Assembly (NCBI GenBank): GCA_032158295.1
Contig: JASTWB010000067.1
Coordinates: forward strand, 1-64,000
Direction of reading: 5' to 3'
Origin: Pycnopodia helianthoides
Lineage: Eukaryota; Echinodermata; Asteroidea; Forcipulatida; Asteriidae
DNA length: 64,000 bases
The stretch's first letter is position 1; each line of letters begins with the position of its first letter. Below are positions 1 to 12,438 of this stretch, piece by piece. The notes beneath the pieces were generated by a model, which was given only the letters and a program-made list of their open reading frames with translations, did no database searches and had not been told where the DNA came from. The position numbers and the translations under genes are program-made.

Positions 1-3000
1 ATAACAACTCTCCAATGCCCCCTACACCCCTCCCCATGGAAACAAAATCATGTTTTGATCCTTCACTTATAACAACTCTTCCTAAATAGACCCCCTACAC
101 CCCCTCCCCCATGGAAACAAATCATGTTTTGATCCTTCACTTATAACAACTCTTCCTAATAGACCCCCTACACCCCCTCCCCATGGAAACAAATCATGTT
201 TTGATCCTTCACTTATAACAACTCTTCCTAATAGACCCCCTACACCCCCTCCCCCATGGAAACAAATCATGTTTTGATCCTTCACTTATAACAACTCTTC
301 CTAATAGACCCCCTACACCCCCTCCCCCATGGAAACAAATCATGTTTTGATCCTTCACTTATAACAACTCTTCCTAATAGACCCCCTACACCCCCCTCCC
401 CCATGGAAACAAATCATGTTTTGATCCTTCACTTATAACAACTCTTCCTAATAGACCTTCCCTACCCCCTCCCCCATGGAAACAAATCATGTTTTGATCC
501 TTCACTTATAACAACTCTTCCTAATAGACCCCTACACCCCCTCCCCCATGGAAACAAATCATGTTTGATCCTTCACTTATAACAACTCTTCCTAATAGAC
601 CCCCTACACCCCCTCCCCCATGGAAACAAATCATGTTTTGATCCTTCACTTATAACAACTCTTCCTAATAGACCCCCTACACCCCCTCCCCCATGGAAAC
701 AAATCATGTTTTGATCCTTCACTTATAACAACTCTTCCTAATAGACCCCTACACCCCTCCCCCATGGAAACAAATCATGTTTTGATCCTTCACTTATAAC
801 AACTCTTCCTAATAGACCCCTTACACCCATACCCAACCCTCCCCATGGAAACAAATCATGTTTTGATCCTTCACTTATAAACTCTCTCTCCCTAATAGAC
901 CCCTACCACCCCCTCCCCCATGGAAACAAATCATGTTTTGATCCTTCACTTATAACAACTCTTCCTAATAGACCCCCTACACCCCCTCCCCATGGAAACA
1001 AATCATGTTTTGATCCTTCACTTATAACAACTCTTCCTAATGACCCCCTACACCCCCTCCCCCATGGAAACAAATCATGTTTTGATCCTTCACTTATAAC
1101 AACTCTTCCTAATAGACCCCCTACACCCCTCCCCCATGGAAACAAATCATGTTTTGATCCTTCACTTATAACAACTCTTCCTAATAGACCCCCTACACCC
1201 CCTCCCCCATGGAAACAAATCATGTTTTGATCCTTCACTTATAACAACTCTTCCTAATAGACCCCCTACACCCCCTCCCCCATGGAAACAAATCATGTTT
1301 TGATCCTTCACTTATAACAACTCTTCCTAATAGACCCCCTACACCCCTCCCCCATGGAAACAAATCATGTTTTGATCCTTCACTTATAACAAACTCTTCC
1401 TAATAGACCCCCTACACCCCCTCCCCCATGGAAACAAATCATGTTTTGATCCTCACTTATAACAACTCTTCCTAATAGACCCCTACACCCCTCCCCATGG
1501 AAACAAATCATGTTTTGATCCTTCACTTATAACAACTCTTCCTAATAGACCCCCTACACCCCCTCCCCCATGGAAACAAATCATGTTTTGATCCTTCACT
1601 TATAACAACTCTTCCTAATAGACCCCCTACACCCCCTCCCCATGGAAACAAATCATGTTTTGATCCTTCACTTATAACAACTCTTCCTAATAGACCCCTC
1701 CCCCCATACCCTAACCTCTCCTAGCCCTAACCCCCCCCCTGGAAACAAATCATGTTTTGATCCTTCACTTATAACAACTCTTCCTAATAGCCCCTACACC
1801 CCCTCCCCCATGGAAACAAATCATGTTTTGATCCTTCACTTATAACAACTCTTCCTAATAGACCCCCTACACCCCCTCCCCATGGAAACAAATCATGTTT
1901 TGATCCTTCACTTATAAAACTCTTCCTAATAGACCCCCTACACCCCCTCCCCCATGGAAACAAATCATGTTTTGATCCTTCACTTATAACAACTCTTCCT
2001 AATAGACCCCTACACCCCCTCCCCCATGGAAACAAATCATGTTTTGATCCTTCACTTATAACAACTCTTCCTAATAGACCCCCTACACCCCCTCCCCCAT
2101 GGAAACAAATCATGTTTTGATCCTTCACTTATAACAACTCTTCCTAATAGACCCCCTACACCCCTCCCCCATGGAAAAAATCATGTTTTGATCCTTCACT
2201 TATAACAACTCTTCCTAATAGACCCCTACACCCCTCCCCATGGAAACAAATCATGTTTTGATCCTTCACTTATAACAACTCTTCCTAATAGCCCCCTACA
2301 CCCCTCCCCATGGAAACAAATCATGTTTTGATCCTTCACTTATAACAACTCTTCCTAATAGACCCCCTACACCCCCTCCCCATGGAAACAAATCATGTTT
2401 TGATCTTCACTTATAACAACTCTTCCTAATAGACCCCTACACCCCCTCCCCCATGGAAACAAATCATGTTTTGATCCTTCACTTATAACAACTCTTCCTA
2501 ATAGACCCCCTACACCCCCCTCCCCCAATGGAAACAAATCATGTTTTGATCCTTCACTTATAACAACTCTTCCTAATAGACCCCCTACACCCCCTCCCCC
2601 ATGGAAACAAATCATGTTTTGATCCTTCACTTATAACAACTCTTCCTAATAGACCCCCTACACCCCCTCCCCCATGGAAACAAATCATGTTTTGATCCTT
2701 CACTTATAACAACTCTTCCTAATAGACCCCCTACACCCCTCCCCATGGAAACAAATCATGTTTTGATCCTTCACTTATAACAACTCTTCCTAATAGGCCC
2801 CCACCCCCTCCCCCATGGAAACAAATCATGTTTTGATCCTTCACTTATAACAACTCTTCCTAATAGACCCCCTACACCCCTCCCCCATGGAAACAAATCA
2901 TGTTTTGATCCTTCACTTATAACAACTCTTCCTAATAGACCCCCTACACCCCTCCCCATGGAAACAAATCATGTTTTGATCCTTCACTTATAACAACTCT

Positions 3001-5215
3001 TCCTAATAGACCCCCTACACCCCCTCCCACATGGAAACAAATCATGTTTTGATCCTTCACTTATAACAACTCTTCCTAATAGACCCCTACCCCCTCCCCA
3101 TGGAAACAAATCATGTTTTGATCCTTCACTTATAACAACTCTTCCTAATAGACCCCTACACCCTCCCCCATGGAAACAAATCATGTTTTGATCCTTCACT
3201 TATAACAACTCTTCCTAATAGACCCCCTACACCCCCTCCCCCATGGAAACAAATCATGTTTTGATCCTTCACTTATAACAACTCTTCCTAATAGACCCCC
3301 TACACCCCCTCCCCCATGGAAACAAATCATGTTTTGATCCTTCACTTATAACAACTCTTCCTAATAGACCCCCTACACCCCCTCCCCCATGGAAACAAAT
3401 CATGTTTTGATCCTTCACTTATAACAACTCTTCCTAATAGACCCCCTACACCCCCTCCCCCATGGAAACAAATCATGTTTTGATCCTTCACTTATAACAA
3501 CTCTTCCTAATAGACCCCCTACACCCCCTCCCCCATGGAAACAAATCATGTTTTGATCCTTCACTTATAACAACTCTTCCTAATAGACCCCCTACACCCC
3601 CCCCCCCATGGAAACAAATCATGTTTTGATCCTTCACTTATAACAACTCTTCCTAATAGACCCCCTACACCCCCTCCCCCATGGAAACAAATCATGTTTT
3701 GATCCTTCACTTATAACAACTCTTCCTAATAGACCCCCTACACCCCCTCCCCCATGGAAACAAATCATGTTTTGATCCTTCACTTATAACAACTCTTCCT
3801 AATAGACCCCCTACACCCCCTCCCCCATGGAAACAAATCATGTTTTGATCCTTCACTTATAACAACTCTTCCTAATAGACCCCCTACACCCCTCCCCCAT
3901 GGAAACAAATCATGTGTTGATCCTTCACTTATAACAACTCTTCCTAATAGACCCCCTAAACCCCCTCCCCCATGGAAACAAATCATGTTTTGATCCTTCA
4001 CTTATAACAACTCTTCCTAATAGACCCCCTACACCCCCTCCCCATGGAAACAAATCATGTTTTGATCCTTCACTTATAACAACTCTTCCTAATAGGCCCC
4101 CTACACCCCCTCCCCCAATGGAAACAAATCATGTTTTGATCCTTCACTTATAACAACTCTTCCTAATAGGCCTCCTACACCCCCTCCCCCATGGAAACAA
4201 ATCATGTTTTGATCCTTCACTTATAACAACTCTTCCTAATAGACCCCCTAACACCCCTCCCCCATGGAAAAAAATCATGTTTTGATCCTTCACTTATAAC
4301 AACTCTTCCTAATAGACCCCCTACACCCCCTCCCCCATGGAAACAAATCATGTTTTGATCCTTCACTTATAACAACTCTTCCTAATAGACCCCCTACACC
4401 CCCTCCCCCATGGAAACAAATCATGTTTTGATTCTTCACTTATAACAACTCTTCCTAATAGACCCCCTACACCCCCTCCCCCATGGAAACAAATCATGTT
4501 TTGATCCTTCACTTATAACAACTCTTCCTAATAGGCCACCTACACCTCCTCCCCCATGGAAACAAATCATGTTTTGATCCTTCACTTATAACAACTCTTC
4601 CTAATAGGCCCCCTACACCCCCTCCCCCATGCAAACAAATCATGTTTTGATCCTTCACTTATAACAACTCTTCCTAATAGACCCCCTACACCCCCTCCCC
4701 CATGGAAACAAATCATGTTTTGATCCTTCACTTATAACAACTCTTCCTAATAGGCCCCCTACACCCCCTCCCCCATGGAAACAAATCATGTTTTGATCCT
4801 TCACTTATAACAACTCTTCCTAATAGGCCCCCTACACCCCCTCCCCCAATGGAAACAAATCATGTTTTGATCCTTCACTTATAACAACTCTTCCTAATAG
4901 ACCCCCTACACCCCCTCCCCCATGGAAACAAATCATGTTTTGATCCTTCACTTATAACAACTCTTCCTAATAGGCCCCCTACACCCCCTCCCCCAATGGA
5001 AACAAATCATGTTTTGATCCTTCACTTATAACAACTCTTCCTAATAGACCCCCTACACCCCCTTCCCCATGGAAACAAATCATGTTTTGATCCTTCACTT
5101 ATAACAACTCTTCCTAATAGGCCCCCTACACCCCCTCCCCCAATGGAAACAAATCATGTTTTGATCCTTCACTTATAACAACTCTTCCTAATAGGCCCCC
5201 TACACCCCCTAATGT
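1..5215. repeat. Satellite A, 73-bp tandem array, copy 1
   Basis: About 71 head-to-tail copies of a 73-bp unit run from the window edge to 5215, so the true array is longer. Each unit has an AT-rich half (with AACAAATCATGTTTTGATCC) and a C-rich half (GACCCCCTACACCCCCTCCC). Because 73 is not a multiple of 3, minus-strand reading passes through all frames and gives repeated peptides (motifs such as LLGRVVISEGSKHDLFPWG) that are by-products. Most differences are one-base changes in the C runs. Degenerate units lie near 820-900 and 1700-1740. From about 4090 a variant with GGCCCCC in place of GACCCCC becomes frequent. The same satellite returns at 43349-47475. Confidence 0.97.
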
Positions 5216-5899
5216 TGTGCAACTGACTACGTTGTGTTAACGGAGCTATTTGTCCGCGTTCAGAGACCACCATGTATTAAACTGAACTTTGTGACCTCCT
5301 GCACTCTCTGTAACCGCAAAACCACAACATACATTTACCTCCAATATGATTGCGCCCGCATTCCCATGCATTTGTCATGACTGTGTTATATAGTCCACAT
5401 ACTGATATGAATAAAAAAAAATTACAGCAGCATTTTATGCAGCCTTAAATGATTTATATATTATAAGAATATACTTTTCTGTGATTTCATGAGGGGGGCA
5501 AGGGTTCTGAGCAGGGAGGGGGGCGCAGGCCCCTTGACCCAATTCACCTGACGTCATCAACACACTAATCTTGGTTAGACACTTTTGGGAATCAATGTTT
5601 CCATGTGTTATACAGTGAAATGCACTTGACGTGGTTCTTTACTGGCCAGTTTTACCGATGTGTCGGCACTGGACTTTTTGGCTCGTTTAGATTGACCAGG
5701 TTAGTTTACCTGGGCAAATGGTGGCCAGTCAAACTTGGTTAAACTACCCAATGGACTCGGTTAATTTACCTGGGTTAAATTAAACTAACCGTTGCTCGGT
5801 TAGTTTACAAACACAACTTTAGCTGCATGGTTTATATGATTATGTGTTCACAGCAACTCAAAAATTGTTTTTACCTCATAACAAGATATTTTGACATGA
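5216..5899. other. Non-coding interval, no gene recognised
   Basis: I find no convincing exon here. The stretch from about 5690 to 5815 contains several short direct and inverted copies of a GGTTAGTTTAC-like word, which looks like the decayed end of a mobile element. A G-rich patch lies at 5490-5530. Confidence 0.5.
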
Positions 5900-6676
5900 A
5901 ATAAATGTTCCCAGTGAATCAAGAATATTGCTTACCTCTCATTCATGTGTCATTGTGAGCTTCCTGTTTGTTGTACATCTCTAACTCTCCCTGTAGTGTC
6001 TTCAGAGCTTCACTGGTAGAGTCTTCAGCATCTGCCCTGGGAGTCTGAGACTGACTAGGGTCTTGTGGGTCTTGGGTTACCATGGTGATGGGCTTCCAAG
6101 ATGCTGGTGGACATGAGGAAGGACACCTAAGATCAATGAGAATTAAAGTAAAGTAGAAGGATTCAAATAAGGGATTCAAAGATTGTTAAACTGTCTAAAC
6201 CACAGGGTTTAGTGTGATTGGGCATGGCTAATGACTATGGGTTACTAATACAGGACTTACATGAAGATGAAATCATTTTACATCTATAACCAAAAATCAT
6301 GTCTTCAATCTGTAATGAAATTAAGGGAAAACTAAAAGGCTTTAAAATCAAACAACTGCACAGTAAATATTGTATTTCTGTAAATAAAACAGTTCAAAAA
6401 ACAGCTCTGGGATGTATTTTTAGAACCTGTTAAACAATTTGAATTAGTTGTTTGATGTGGCTACCATTACTCCAGACTTTTCTCCAGTTAGCTGCACACA
6501 GCAGTACATCAATCATAAATGGGATTGTTCAATTCATAAAGAACAATGAAAGTATGTACTTATGAATTTCTTTAACTTAAACATAGGAAAAAATTTCATT
6601 TACAAATAGTTTCTGATATTCAATTAGATGCAATAGAATCAGTCTGATTTGTTATCAAGATGATTGAAATATTGAT
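5900..6676. repeat. Segmental duplication block D1, copy 1
   Basis: This block is nearly identical, apart from point changes and small gaps, to 51845-52604 in the same orientation. It carries the minus-strand exon at 5936-6126 and about 550 bp of upstream intron. Identity ends abruptly near 6676 on the right and fades near 5900 on the left. Confidence 0.9.
5936..6126 (-). pseudogene. Coiled-coil gene exon F, copy 1 (damaged)
   Basis: On the minus strand a pyrimidine-rich tract ending TTAG precedes 6126, and a GTAAG donor follows 5936, so this looks like an internal exon of 191 nt. The reading frame gives a polar, Ser/Asp/Gln-rich segment ending in LKTLQGELEMYNKQEAHN. Compared with the second copy at 51875-52054, this copy has an 11-bp insertion near its 3' end. 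The insertion creates a TGA just before the donor and destroys the 180-nt symmetric length. The upstream codons are intact here but broken in the other copy. I do not recognise the family. It probably belongs with the minus-strand exons at 9949-15673, but their phase (0) does not join directly to this one (phase 2), so at least one exon between is missing or unrecognised. Confidence 0.6.
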
Positions 6677-6894
6677 AAAGTGTGTTGGAAACAAACAGTT
6701 TTATTCAAAGATGACATCTGAAACATAAAACATGCTGGAAAGTATTCCAGTATGCTCCAGTGAAATGTTCAACAACCTGTTTTTGATATGTTACTGAGTC
6801 CCAGTAAGATGTGTGGGTTTGATACCAAGAGTTTAAGGTCAATGTCATTCCAGTATGTCATGCACTCAATGCAGTAATCCTATGACATGTATGA

Positions 6895-8185
6895 CAATGG
6901 GTCATTCCGTGCCAACTCACCTGATGGGTCGGCAGGCTCCGTCTCAGATTTCGCTAATTTTTTTTTAAACACTCCCCTATGGGTGCCTTGAACACACACA
7001 AAATTTTAGAGTCCTACTCCTTGGCATTTCTGAGATATGACCCCCCCAAAAAAAATTAAGCCCCGCCCCTTCAAATTGATATTTTGTGTTTTTGAGCATT
7101 TTTAAAGGCCTATATCTACAAATGGAGAGAAGATATGGAGCTAAAAATTAATTTACAGGGTATCTGGTATCCCATCAAGTATAATCTACTGGCAAAAGTA
7201 GCACAGCTCATTTGCATATCAAGGGTTAGGTCTTTAAAAACCTACATTTTGGCATGCGCAATGACTTTTTGTCATTTTTGAGACCCCCTAGTGCCTATGT
7301 GAAATGTTCGATTGCTTTTATATTTCATTTGGGCATAAACTAGGTGCATGTGTGTGACATATTATGAGGATAGACCAATCACACCTTTTATGGGTATTTG
7401 GCAGGGGTCTTAATATGCGCCCAACTTAAAAAATGCCAAAAAACGCCGTTTTCAAGTGGTTTTTTGACAACGTGGGACATTACTGACAGATTTACCAATT
7501 TTTTCCTATAATACTTTGTACCCAGTCTACTTATGTTTAAAAAAAAAAATGGTTTTTGTACTCCTTCATGGTCAGATTTTTATTTAAGTACACCTAGTAT
7601 TTTGCACTTGTAATGACTTTTTGTCATTTTTGAGACCCCCCCCCCCCTAGTGCCTATGTGAAATGTCCGATTGCTTTTATATTTCATTTGATTATAAACT
7701 GGTTGCATATGTGTGAGCTGATATAAGGATAGACCAATCCAACCTTTGATGGATATTTGGCAGGGGTCTGAACATGTGTGCGACTGTAAAAATGCCCCAA
7801 ATTGCCGATTTCAAGTGATTATTTGACATTATGACAACGTGGGACATTACTGACAGATTTACCAATTTTTCCCAATAATACTTTATATCCAGTCTACTTA
7901 TGTGAGAAGGAAAAAAATGGTTTCTTTACTCCTTCATGTAAAAAAAAATTGTGAATATGCTTAGACTAACGTTTTTGCTGTGTTATGCAATATAGGCCAT
8001 TATGCACTGTGGTGCTGTATTGTTACTCATTCAAAACTCCAAAATAACATCCACTGAGACTGAGAGTGTTGTTACTATTGTGAGTCAACATTGAAAAAGT
8101 TTGACTAGCAAACAAAATTAGAGTCAGCAGCCTTACAGTAGAGAAAGCACAAGAGTCTATTGTCTGATTTATTGGTCCAGTCTTT
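6895..8185. repeat. Dispersed-repeat-like region with a ~355-bp tandem duplication (7257-7945)
   Basis: The segment 7257-7570 is repeated with about 85% similarity at 7612-7945. Both copies carry the landmarks GACTTTTTGTCATTTTTGAG, GATAGACCAATC and CGTGGGACATTACTGACAG. The preceding part (6895-7250), beginning GGGTCATTCCGTGCC, has the look of a mobile-element end. No coding capacity was recognised, and short open frames here do not resemble proteins. Confidence 0.7.
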
Positions 8186-9019
8186 GACCGCGTTCCCACT
8201 GGATCCACAATTACAAGATCCTGACCCCGCAAAAGGATTAGTCGCAGACGTGAATCGCGGTCGCGTTCCCACTTTAGTAAGATCGCGCATTGATCCACCT
8301 TTTGTAAACGGAAGTAGATAAAAAGTTCACCAACGCAGGTCACTTTCGCCCATCTTCCTCAATTACCTGAAATACTGTGCTATTTCTCACGGTGCCGTCC
8401 AGTTTGTTTTGAATTTCTTGACTGGCCCAGATGTCTAAAAAGTTCCCAGCTCCTCATCTGACCATAGCTTGCCACACTTCTCGACTTTTTGGGGGTTTTT
8501 TTTGGACGAATTTATGGGACATTTATTGCTGGGCGCTGCCATCTTTAAAGAACGTACAATGCATCCAAAAATTGGCGTGGGATTGGGTTTAGTGTGGATG
8601 CGTTGTACAGAACGTGTAGTTGGTATCGTCACGTGACGTCAATACTGCTTTATGCTTTACTTGCAATTCTTTTATGTCACCAAATGCGTGGTGCGTGCTG
8701 GGAATAGAAGAAAAAAGAACACCGTTTTCGCGCCATTCGGGCCTATACCGGACCGGATGTTCGCCCTCAAATTGCGGGGTCTGATCGCCCTTTGCGTTCC
8801 CACTAGACTTTTGATCGCTCATTAATCCAAAAGGGCGATCAGATCCCGCTTTAATCCTACTCCCGAGGTGGATCAAATTTGCGGGGTCTGATCCTGATCG
8901 CCCTCGCGTTCCCACTTACGCTTGATCGCCCTTTGATCGCCCTTTTCGAGAAACAGCGGGGTCTGATCGCCCTTTCCTCGAATTGCGCGATCAATGCGGG
9001 GTCCAGTGGGAACGAGGTC
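8186..9019. mobile_element. Non-autonomous DNA transposon with ~21-bp inverted ends
   Basis: The left end, GACCGCGTTCCCACTGGATC, matches the reverse complement of the right end near 8998-9019 with about two mismatches. The interior repeats the words GCGTTCCCACT and GATCGCCC many times in both orientations, densest at 8750-8995. Such subterminal repeats are typical transposase-binding arrays. No transposase is encoded. The element ends exactly where the 77-bp satellite B stub begins. I could not define a clean target-site duplication, so the superfamily is open. Confidence 0.65.
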
Positions 9020-9434
9020 TTACAGACCAAGCTGGACTTTGTATTGGAAAGGATCCTGAACACACAATCAACTTGCGATAAACACCAGGCCAATTATTAC
9101 AGACCAAGAATGACTTTGTATTGGAAAGGATCCTGAACACACAATCAACTTGCTCTAAACACCAGGCCAATTATTACAGACCAAGCTGGACTTTGTATAG
9201 GAAAGGATCCTGCACATACAATCAACTTGCTATAAACACCAGGCCAATTATTACAGACCAGGCATGACTTTGTATTGGAAAGGATCCTGAACATACAATC
9301 AACCTGCTATTAACACCAGGCCAATTATTACAGACAAAGCATGACTCTGTATTGGAAAGGATCCTGAACACACAATCAACCTGCTTTAAACACCAGACCA
9401 ATTATTACAGACCAAGCTGGACTTTGTATTGGAT
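9020..9434. repeat. Satellite B, 77-bp unit, short array (about 5.4 copies)
   Basis: About five copies of the 77-bp unit (with ACAGACCAAGCATGACTTTG and AACACCAGGCCAATTATT). This is the same satellite as 55953-63301, where it is expanded to about 78 copies. The units here are diverged from one another, as expected for the unexpanded state or for the residue of a contracted array. Confidence 0.95.
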
Positions 9435-9737
9435 TAGTTCAAACACAAACACAAGGGACATCCATTCATAAACTTATTTCTGGAGTGAGTAAAGAGCTGT
9501 TCCATATGAAATGAAGACATTTACAGAGAGTTAAAATTATTTTGAATATTGGATTAGTTTCAAACCATCCCAAATCCTTCTAGATCCTCTTTGTTGAAAT
9601 AAAGGATTCAGAAGGACTGAGGGCTGTAGGCCCAAATGACAGTTACTTATCACTGGGTCAGGCATACAGTAGGGCAGATGGGTGATGGGATTTTGCCTTT
9701 GATGATACAAGCATGGTATGGGGCACACAGTCAAAGT
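9435..9737. repeat. Segmental duplication block D2, copy 1 (flank of satellite B)
   Basis: This sequence recurs almost unchanged at 63302-63612, directly after the large satellite B array and in the same orientation. It shows that the two satellite B arrays are paralogous positions of one duplicated locus. No coding exon was recognised in it. Confidence 0.92.
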
Positions 9738-9948
9738 ATATCATGAGAAATGATCTGAGACACCAGCTAAGTTTTGACATGACTTTTTGGCCCTTATTTG
9801 TAAACATTGTAGGCTCAGACTGTCCAGAGCTAATTGAAATTACTTGCAATACTTAAAATGCTGCATTGAAAAAATCTTTGATGCATTGAAGGTCAATGCT
9901 ATTTTATGCCCTGATGAAAGAGCTGTGTAGGTTGATAGTGTGATATAC

Positions 9949-10092
9949 CTTTGATTGGAAGCAATGTAGTGACATAAGAGATGTCTCCTGTTGTAACATT
10001 TCCTCATAGTCTCTCTCAGCTTGTTTCTCTGCCTCTAATTCCTGCTGTTGTAGACTAAGGGTAGATGCCTTCTCATGCTGTCACTTTGTCAT
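9949..10092 (-). pseudogene. Coiled-coil gene exon E (one in-frame stop)
   Basis: On the minus strand a TTTTCTCTTGATAG acceptor precedes 10092 and a GTATAT donor follows 9949. They bound a 144-nt phase-0 exon (48 codons). The translation is strongly heptad-like, with SLQQQELEAEKQAERDYEE followed by MLQQETSLMSL, typical of a long coiled coil. The fourth codon is TGA, which one C-to-T change could produce from CGA (Arg). Without that codon the exon would be fully open. It lies downstream, in transcription order, of the exons at 15566-15673, 13842-14015 and 12352-12438, all phase 0. I infer one decayed multi-exon gene. The protein family is not recognised. Confidence 0.6.
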
Positions 10093-10222
10093 CTATCAAG
10101 AGAAAATCATCTCATTTTAGTACCCATAGAGAAATGTCAAAAATACAGAAGGATGTAAGCTTAGCTTCAAGCATCTAGTAAATGTTAAATATGAATCACT
10201 CAAAGAGTGCCAGTCATATATG

Positions 10223-11289
10223 CAGTGTTGTATGACTCGAGTCCAGGACTCGGACTCGAGTCACGTCTGCAAAAGACTCGGACTCGACTATCATGACTCG
10301 GACTTGTCCCCGAGTACTCGTGACTTGCGAGACACGTATTTTCAGAAACAATACCTTTTTTTAATATTAAAAACAATTCCGATGATCCGATTGTCATTCC
10401 CGGAGTGCACATGGCGGAATATTAACATGTTTGTGATTATTGTGTAGTAGATGGCCATGTACGTACAGCGCATGTATGTTCGATTCGTATGTTCAATATG
10501 CATAATAACACTGGGATGCACGACACCAATATTGATGCTGGTATTCTGTCAGTGTTAACACCATAGCCACTGCTTGTGCTTGATGCATATTACCAGGGAA
10601 ATGACATGTCTAGTACCTGTAAAACACAGCCTGCATATATTGCACTGTGATGGATGTGTGTTGTTTCCACACATGGTTGACACAAACACGCACCCACACA
10701 AACGACGTCAAATTTGGTCACGAACATTTTTTTAATCATGGCATCTGCCGTTCCGCCCCGTACTGTTTCCATTGGTTACACCAACTTTAGCACAAATGTT
10801 GAAACCTCAAAATCGAGTGCAGCGTCCAAATTTTGCAAGCGCAAAATTGAAGAAAGGACCGGCACAACTTCAAATTTTAAATATCAAGATTTAGAGAAAG
10901 TTTCTTTATACCATAAAACTTGTTGGCTACCAACCATTCTGAAATAAATAAATCAGTATATAATTGGTTATTTTGAAGAGAAAAAAAATCATTTTAAATC
11001 CTTAAAGATATTCTGGATAAGGGGCAATGAGTTAAACCTAAAATAAAGATATAACTGCAGGTACAGAACTTTGTTTATAAAATTGAATGTGTTTTATTTT
11101 GTCATTTCCAGTTCTTAATTTACGACATTTGGTTTGCAATCAATATTTAAACAAGTGACTCGGGACTCGGGCCAAGTGACTCGTGACTCGTGACTCGGAC
11201 TGAGTGACCCGTGACTCTGACTCGGACTCGGACCAAGTGACCCGTGACTCGGACTCGGACTCGACACAGGTGACTCGACTACAACACTG
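10223..11289 (+). mobile_element. hAT-type element with 8-bp target duplication and BED-finger remnant
   Basis: Inverted ends begin CAGTGTTGTA at 10223 and end TACAACACTG at 11289. The flanks are CATATATG (10215-10222) and CATTTATG (11290-11297), an 8-bp target duplication with one mismatch, as in the hAT superfamily. Both subterminal regions (10230-10340 and 11150-11280) are dense in GACTCG/GACTCGG words. A plus-strand open frame at 10714-10947 includes FCKRKIEERTGTTSNFKY, resembling the start of a BED-type zinc finger as found at hAT transposase N termini, but it lacks the rest of the finger and the catalytic domain. It is probably a deletion derivative. Confidence 0.8.
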
Positions 11290-11297
11290 CATTTATG

Positions 11298-12079
11298 TGG
11301 AGCAATGATCTTGGCTCATATTAATGAATAATTGTCAACCCTAAAATTCACACTGCATTTAGATTGATCAGTGGAGAGTCTTTATAGCATTGCAGTACAT
11401 TTCAAATACATCTCTCATAAAAGACAATTGAAACAGTAAAGGTTAGGGTGTGATGTATACAATGTATGTAGTCTTACTGAATACAGTGTACTACAGTAAT
11501 TTGAGATTCATCTGTAGGTAAATTGTCTTGTAAGACATTACACCAAGCTGATACTGTACACTGTGTAGAGATAATACTAGACACTCACACATTCCAAAAA
11601 CTGCAAAAAGACAATGGGTTTCCATGTCTTTGTGTCCAAGACCTTATGCTGCCAGTGTCCCAGCATTGGTGGCGAGGCATACAGCACTTGCATGTATGGA
11701 TTGGTCTATAGAGCTTTCTGCAACACTCCAAACATTAATATAGGAGTTCCTTGAAGGGCCTTCTCCAAACCTCGGATTGGGCTCCAGCTCCAGCTCCAGG
11801 CTTTGTTTGATGTTGGAAACACCGGGCTAAATGTGCATTGCTCAAAAAACTGATGAGCCCAGGCTGGAGTTTTCATAACAATCGTTCCCCACACATTTGT
11901 CCAAACGAGGCTAGGTCATTCATCTCTTGGTGGACAGGGTTGGTGTCTACAGTCTTCAACAATGTTTATTTTTTAGGTTTTTAAAACCAACTAACTCAAC
12001 TTGTTTCCATCTACATGCAAAGTTCACAGGTTTTTTTCATGAGCCTATAAGTACAAACCAGTGTTCTTGTCACTCTATT
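11298..12079. other. Non-coding interval, no gene recognised
   Basis: No exon with convincing splice sites and no repeat structure beyond simple sequence was seen. It probably represents intron of the decayed minus-strand gene. Confidence 0.4.
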
Positions 12080-12290
12080 ATTAATATTATTATTTTCAAA
12101 TAGCCTTGCCTATAGTGCAAATTTTGCATTCATGAGTTTAATGTCCTTAACCAGATTGTAGTTTAGATTAAGAAGCTAGCTTTGAACAAAGCCATTGAAG
12201 GCTCAAAAACAATAAATGCCATGACCAGGACTTGAATCCAGAATATTGACATCATCAGAACTTGAATCCAGTGCATCAGACCACTCAGTA
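12080..12290 (-). mobile_element. tRNA-related SINE or SINE fragment, minus strand
   Basis: Read on the minus strand, the sequence has a B-box-like word (GGATTCAAGTCCTGG), then a unique body, and ends in an AT-rich ATT-repeat tail (plus-strand 12075-12100). This order, tRNA-like head to A/T tail, fits a SINE. The head is short and internally duplicated, so the exact 5' boundary is uncertain. Confidence 0.5.
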
Positions 12291-12351
12291 AATCAGGATT
12301 AATTCTTCAAAAACCAGAGATTTACCAGCCCTAGAAGAATTGATCTCTTAC

Positions 12352-12438
12352 CTGTTTCTCATCTGTTCATGTTATTTCTTGCATCATGGTGTCATGTCAG
12401 TCTCTTAACTCAGATAGATTGTCTTTTATCTTCTTCAT
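12352..12438 (-). pseudogene. Coiled-coil gene exon D (two in-frame stops)
   Basis: On the minus strand an acceptor (CTCAACAG) precedes 12438 and a strong donor (CAG/GTAAGA) follows 12352. The exon is 87 nt, phase 0, 29 codons. Its translation starts MKKIKDNLSELRD and continues, after a TGA, with HDTMMQEIT, a second TGA, and TDEKQ. Both stops could be CGA-to-TGA changes, giving Arg in the ancestor. The rest is charged and helical, consistent with the neighbouring coiled-coil exons. Good splice signals with stops only inside suggest recent decay rather than chance. Confidence 0.55.

Noticed and set aside
82..4001. Glycine-rich minus-strand peptides with LLGRVVISEGSKHDLFPWG
   Set aside because: By-products of reading the 73-bp satellite A; present wherever the satellite occurs, including 43276-46285.
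1..5215. CRISPR-like array
   Set aside because: There are no unique spacers between repeats, units are directly contiguous, no cas genes are present, and the DNA is eukaryotic.
8023..8632. Several 60-110-codon minus-strand frames
   Set aside because: They overlap a non-autonomous transposon with repeated GATCGCCC words, and show no protein-like conservation or splice context.
9949..12438. Selenoprotein or recoded TGA codons in the coiled-coil exons
   Set aside because: The stops fit CGA-to-TGA decay, copy 2 of exon F also has a TAG, and no SECIS-like structure was identified.
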